NCBI GenBank assembly: GCA_900770875.1
Contig: CAAGLV010000196.1
Location: 1-7,805 of the forward strand
Origin: Flavobacteriales bacterium
Lineage (GTDB): Bacteria > Bacteroidota > Bacteroidia > Flavobacteriales > Weeksellaceae
Direction of reading: 5' to 3'
DNA length: 7,805 bases
Shown here: positions 4,806 through 7,805 of the stretch, piece after piece
How positions within the stretch are numbered: the stretch's first letter is position 1
Layout: each line of letters opens with the position of its first letter
The notes under the pieces: generated by a model
Seen by the model: the letters and a program-made list of their open reading frames with translations, nothing else
Told to the model about the DNA's origin: nothing
Database searches by the model: none
Translations under genes and position numbers: made by a program

Positions 4806-6932
4806 ATGAAAAAAATACTACAATTCACTTTATTAAGTACAAGTTGTATTATGTTTGCACAAACTTGGCCTAATATTAAACCACCAATCGCCGAAAAACA
4901 AACGCATATCAGAGATATACACGGAGACAAGGTTAACGATCCGTATTATTGGATGAACGCATATTTTAAGAAAGGAAAAGATTCGACCAAAGTTATCGAA
5001 TATCTAACTGCCGAAAACAATTACTTAAATGCGATGATGAAAGATACCGATCAATTACAGGAACATCTTTTTAAAGAAATGAAAAATCGCATCAAAGAAA
5101 AAGACACCTCTATTCCGGTATTTAATAACGGCTATTATTATTACACAAAAACCGACGAAGGCAAACAATATTATAAATATTGCCGCAAGAAAGGAAATTT
5201 AAACGCACCCGAAGAAGTTTTATTGGATATAGATAATTTAGCCGAAGGCTACAAATATTTTGCAGCAACTGGTTTTAGTATTAGCCCAGATAATACCAAA
5301 CTAATTTACGGTGTTGATGATGTTTCGCGCAGACAGTACAAATTGTATTTAAAAGATTTAACAACAGGCAAAACAACAGATCTAAAAATTAAAGATACCG
5401 ATGGTTATGCCATTTGGGCCAACGATAACAAAACCATTTTTTATATTACAAACAATCCTGTTACACTTTTAACAGAAAAAATTAAGCGTCATACCTTAGG
5501 TACAGATTCTACTAAAGACGTTATTGTTTATGATGAAAAAGATCCTACAAATTATCTTGATTTAAGTAAATCGAAGAACAAACAATTTATCATCATTAAT
5601 TCGGCGTCAACAACATCGTCCGAAATATTAACCCTTAACGCTAATTCTCCAAACGATAAATTTAAAGTATTTCAGCCTCGTATTAAAAATGTTTTGTACG
5701 AAGTAACACCATTAGAAGATAAATTTTTAATCTTAACCAATAAAGATGCCTTAAATTTTAAGTTAATGGAAACGCCATTAAACAACACAAACGTTAGCAA
5801 TTGGGAAGATTTTATACCTCATCGCGAAGATGTTTTACTAGAAGGAATAACTGCATTTAAAAATTATTTAATTTTTAGCGAAAGAGAAAACGGCTTATCG
5901 CAATTGGTTATTTATGATAGAAAAACTAAAAATCAGAAAAAAATTAAATTCGACGAAGCCGCTTACACCCTATTTGGTTCTTCGAATCCCGAATACAATA
6001 CAGACGAATTTAGATTTGGCTATTCGTCCTTAATCACACCAATATCTACCTACCAAGAAAATTTAAAAACTGGCGAACGAGCATTAATAAAACAACAAGA
6101 GATTTTAGGCGGATACGATAAAGCAAATTACATTACCGAACGATTATTTGCAACGGCAAAAGATGGTACAAAAATCCCCATTTCTATTGTTTATAAAAAA
6201 GGATTAATAAAAAATGGTAAAAATCCTATGTTGTTATATGCCTATGGTTCTTACGGATCGTCGATGAATGCAGTTTTTAGCAGCTCGAGATTAAGCCTTT
6301 TAGATCGAGGATTTGCGTACGCAATTGCCCATATTAGAGGTGGACAAGAATTAGGAAGAAAATGGTACGAAGACGGAAAATTAATGAAGAAGATAAATAC
6401 TTTTACTGATTTTATTGCCGTTGGCGATTACTTTGTAAAAGAAAAATATACATCTCCACAACATTTATATGCCGAAGGAGGTTCGGCCGGAGGTTTATTG
6501 ATGGGAGCCATTGCCAATTTACGTCCAGATTTATGGAATGGAATTATTGCAGATGTTCCTTTTGTAGATGTTGTAAATACAATGTTAGATGAAACAATTC
6601 CTTTAACAACAAACGAATATGATGAATGGGGAAATCCGAACGAAAAAGAAGCTTATTTTTACATGAAATCGTACTCTCCTTACGAAAATGTAGAAGCTAT
6701 AAACTATCCAAATATGTTAGTTATTACCGGATTACACGATTCGCAAGTACAGTATTTTGAGCCTGCAAAATGGGTTGCAAAATTAAGAGCTTTAAAAACC
6801 GATAAAAATGTATTGTTTTTAAAAACCGATATGGATTATGGACATGGCGGCGCTTCTGGAAGATTTGATTATCTAAAAGATCTCGCAATGGAATATGCAT
6901 TCCTTTTTAAATTAGAAGGTATTATAAAATAA
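4806..6932 (+). CDS. ptrB: Secreted oligopeptidase B (serine peptidase family S9A)
   Basis: The 708-residue product cuts short peptides after Lys or Arg. The N-terminus (MKK, hydrophobic core, MFA then Q19) looks like a type I signal peptide cut after A18, so it should act in the periplasm or outside; E. coli PtrB is cytoplasmic. A weak lipobox-like STSC (11-14) is less convincing. Residues ~30-100 match the N-terminal helical part (DPYYWM at 45-50), ~100-430 form the propeller, and ~435-708 the alpha/beta hydrolase. The catalytic triad is Ser560 (GGSAGG), Asp645 (LHDSQV) and His680 (GHGG). The spacings of 85 and 35 equal those of E. coli PtrB (532/617/652). P1-binding Glu604 is kept, and the second acidic residue is Asp606 in place of Glu. 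The S2 aspartates (460/462 in PtrB) are Asn488 and Val490 here. A weak -7-like TAACTTTA lies at 4774-4781. The gene stands alone and ends in a shared terminator. Confidence 0.93.
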   Translation: MKKILQFTLLSTSCIMFAQTWPNIKPPIAEKQTHIRDIHGDKVNDPYYWMNAYFKKGKDSTKVIEYLTAENNYLNAMMKDTDQLQEHLFKEMKNRIKEKDTSIPVFNNGYYYYTKTDEGKQYYKYCRKKGNLNAPEEVLLDIDNLAEGYKYFAATGFSISPDNTKLIYGVDDVSRRQYKLYLKDLTTGKTTDLKIKDTDGYAIWANDNKTIFYITNNPVTLLTEKIKRHTLGTDSTKDVIVYDEKDPTNYLDLSKSKNKQFIIINSASTTSSEILTLNANSPNDKFKVFQPRIKNVLYEVTPLEDKFLILTNKDALNFKLMETPLNNTNVSNWEDFIPHREDVLLEGITAFKNYLIFSERENGLSQLVIYDRKTKNQKKIKFDEAAYTLFGSSNPEYNTDEFRFGYSSLITPISTYQENLKTGERALIKQQEILGGYDKANYITERLFATAKDGTKIPISIVYKKGLIKNGKNPMLLYAYGSYGSSMNAVFSSSRLSLLDRGFAYAIAHIRGGQELGRKWYEDGKLMKKINTFTDFIAVGDYFVKEKYTSPQHLYAEGGSAGGLLMGAIANLRPDLWNGIIADVPFVDVVNTMLDETIPLTTNEYDEWGNPNEKEAYFYMKSYSPYENVEAINYPNMLVITGLHDSQVQYFEPAKWVAKLRALKTDKNVLFLKTDMDYGHGGASGRFDYLKDLAMEYAFLFKLEGIIK

Positions 6933-6935
6933 ATT

Positions 6936-6966
6936 AAAAAAGTCATCTTTTACAGATGACTTTTTT
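6936..6966. terminator. Bidirectional terminator between ptrB and adh
   Basis: AAAAAAGTCATCT (6936-6948) and AGATGACTTTTTT (6954-6966) are perfect complements over 13 bp with a TTTAC loop. Both strands have a six-U tail. It lies 3 bp after the ptrB stop and 25 bp past the stop of the convergent dehydrogenase gene, so it serves both. Confidence 0.93.
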
Positions 6967-6991
6967 CTTGCTAAATATTAAATCGATCAAA

Positions 6992-7805
6992 TTAATCCGC
7001 AGAAATAATCACCTTCATGGCATTTTCTTTTGATGCATTTAAAAAGACATCGTAAGCTTTCTCGATTTCGGATAATTTAAAATGATGTGTAATCATCTTA
7101 TTTAAAGGAAGTTTATTGGTTGCAACCGCTTTAATTAACATTGGTGTTGTATTGGTATTAACTAAACCTGTAGTAATCGTTAAATTTTTAATCCATAAAT
7201 CCTGAATCTGAAAATCAACTTTTTGTCCATGTACACCAACATTTGCAAGGTGTCCACCTGGTTTTACAATCTGCTGACATAAATCCCAAGTTTGCGGAAT
7301 ACCAACAGCTTCTATGGCAACATCTACACCATCCAATCCTACAATTTCTTCTAACTTCGTTTTTATATTTGCTTCGCTCGAATTTATGGTATGTGTTGCA
7401 CCTAATTGTTTAGCTAACTCTAAACGATTTTCATCTAAATCGATCATTACAATTATAGATGGCGAATAAAACTGTGCCGTTAATAAAACAGACATCCCAA
7501 CCGGTCCTGCTCCAACAATTGCAATTGCATCTCCGGGTTTTACATTACCATATTGCACACCAATTTCGTGTCCGGTAGGTAAAATATCACTAATCATTAC
7601 GGCGATATCATCTGCTATTGTATTCGGAATTTTATAAAGACTGTTATCGGCATGTGGAATACGAACGTATTCTGCTTGTACACCATCAATCATATGACCC
7701 AAAATCCAACCTCCGTCTTTACAATGTGCATACAATTGCTTTTTACAATACTCGCACGAACCACAAGACGTAATACAAGAAATAATAACTTTATCGCCAA
7801 CTTTA
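6992..7805 (-). CDS. Zinc-dependent alcohol dehydrogenase (MDR family), N-terminus outside window
   Basis: Only the C-terminal 270 codons are present; the frame stays open through 7804, and roughly 75 residues should lie beyond the edge. A start near 7733-7735 (TTG) would be false, because the codons upstream of it encode conserved sequence. That sequence holds the structural-zinc site: CGSCEYC (7745-7765) and the fourth Cys at 7721-7723, spaced CX2CX2CX7C. The next part, GHMIDGVQAEYVRIPHAD, is typical of the family. The Asp of ISDILPTG (codon 7586-7588) aligns with Asp150 of Thermoanaerobacter brockii ADH, the third catalytic-zinc ligand; the Cys and His ligands are outside the window. The Rossmann fold shows GAGPVG, and MIDLDENR ends its second strand in Asp, which favours NAD over NADP. 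The product should be a cytoplasmic oxidoreductase of alcohols or aldehydes. Substrate cannot be read from this sequence. It is convergent with ptrB. Confidence 0.88.
   Translation of the reverse strand, partial: KVGDKVIISCITSCGSCEYCKKQLYAHCKDGGWILGHMIDGVQAEYVRIPHADNSLYKIPNTIADDIAVMISDILPTGHEIGVQYGNVKPGDAIAIVGAGPVGMSVLLTAQFYSPSIIVMIDLDENRLELAKQLGATHTINSSEANIKTKLEEIVGLDGVDVAIEAVGIPQTWDLCQQIVKPGGHLANVGVHGQKVDFQIQDLWIKNLTITTGLVNTNTTPMLIKAVATNKLPLNKMITHHFKLSEIEKAYDVFLNASKENAMKVIISAD

Noticed and set aside
4806..4850. Lipobox reading of the oligopeptidase B N-terminus (STSC)
   Set aside because: Position -3 is Ser rather than Leu/Val/Ile and the hydrophobic core would be very short. Cleavage after Ala18 fits better.
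1562..6932. A lysine-scavenging system made of LysP and secreted oligopeptidase B
   Set aside because: The idea is attractive, but the genes are on opposite strands, separated by an unrelated gene and by terminators, and share no visible regulatory site.

Overview
The window is AT-rich, with long A/T intergenic stretches, start codons without Shine-Dalgarno sequences, and TAnnTTTG-like promoter elements. It also carries a YtxJ-type bacillithiol-linked protein, and signal peptides that appear to be cut before Gln. Together these suggest a chromosomal segment of a Bacteroidota member, most likely a flavobacterium (Flavobacteriaceae or a close family). This assignment is inferred from sequence character, not from a database match.

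Layout, left to right. A strong bidirectional hairpin terminator lies at 54-88. Next come four minus-strand genes, each apparently a single transcription unit: a YtxJ-like thioredoxin-fold protein (226-555), a small PEGA-like lipoprotein (839-1261), a LysP-type lysine permease (1562-3028) and an unrecognised 291-residue protein with sharply separated charge (3648-4523). The last three have a hairpin terminator just downstream. A 282-bp divergent spacer then separates the fourth gene from the plus-strand gene for a secreted oligopeptidase B (4806-6932). That gene converges on a zinc-dependent medium-chain alcohol dehydrogenase (6992 to beyond 7805, minus strand, N-terminus outside the window). 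The two share a symmetrical terminator at 6936-6966.

The genes do not form an operon or an obvious pathway. One loose link is that oligopeptidase B cuts after Lys/Arg and LysP imports lysine, but the two genes are separately transcribed. I see no mobile element, CRISPR array, tRNA or rRNA.

The least ordinary item is the 291-residue protein: an acidic Asp-rich segment, then a long Lys/Arg-rich helical segment, then a C-terminal part with a weak internal duplication. Secondary points are the CGLC motif in the YtxJ homologue, the loss of both S2-subsite aspartates in the secreted oligopeptidase B, and a 14-bp inverted copy of part of a terminator at 3565-3625. Nothing here proves a new multi-gene system.
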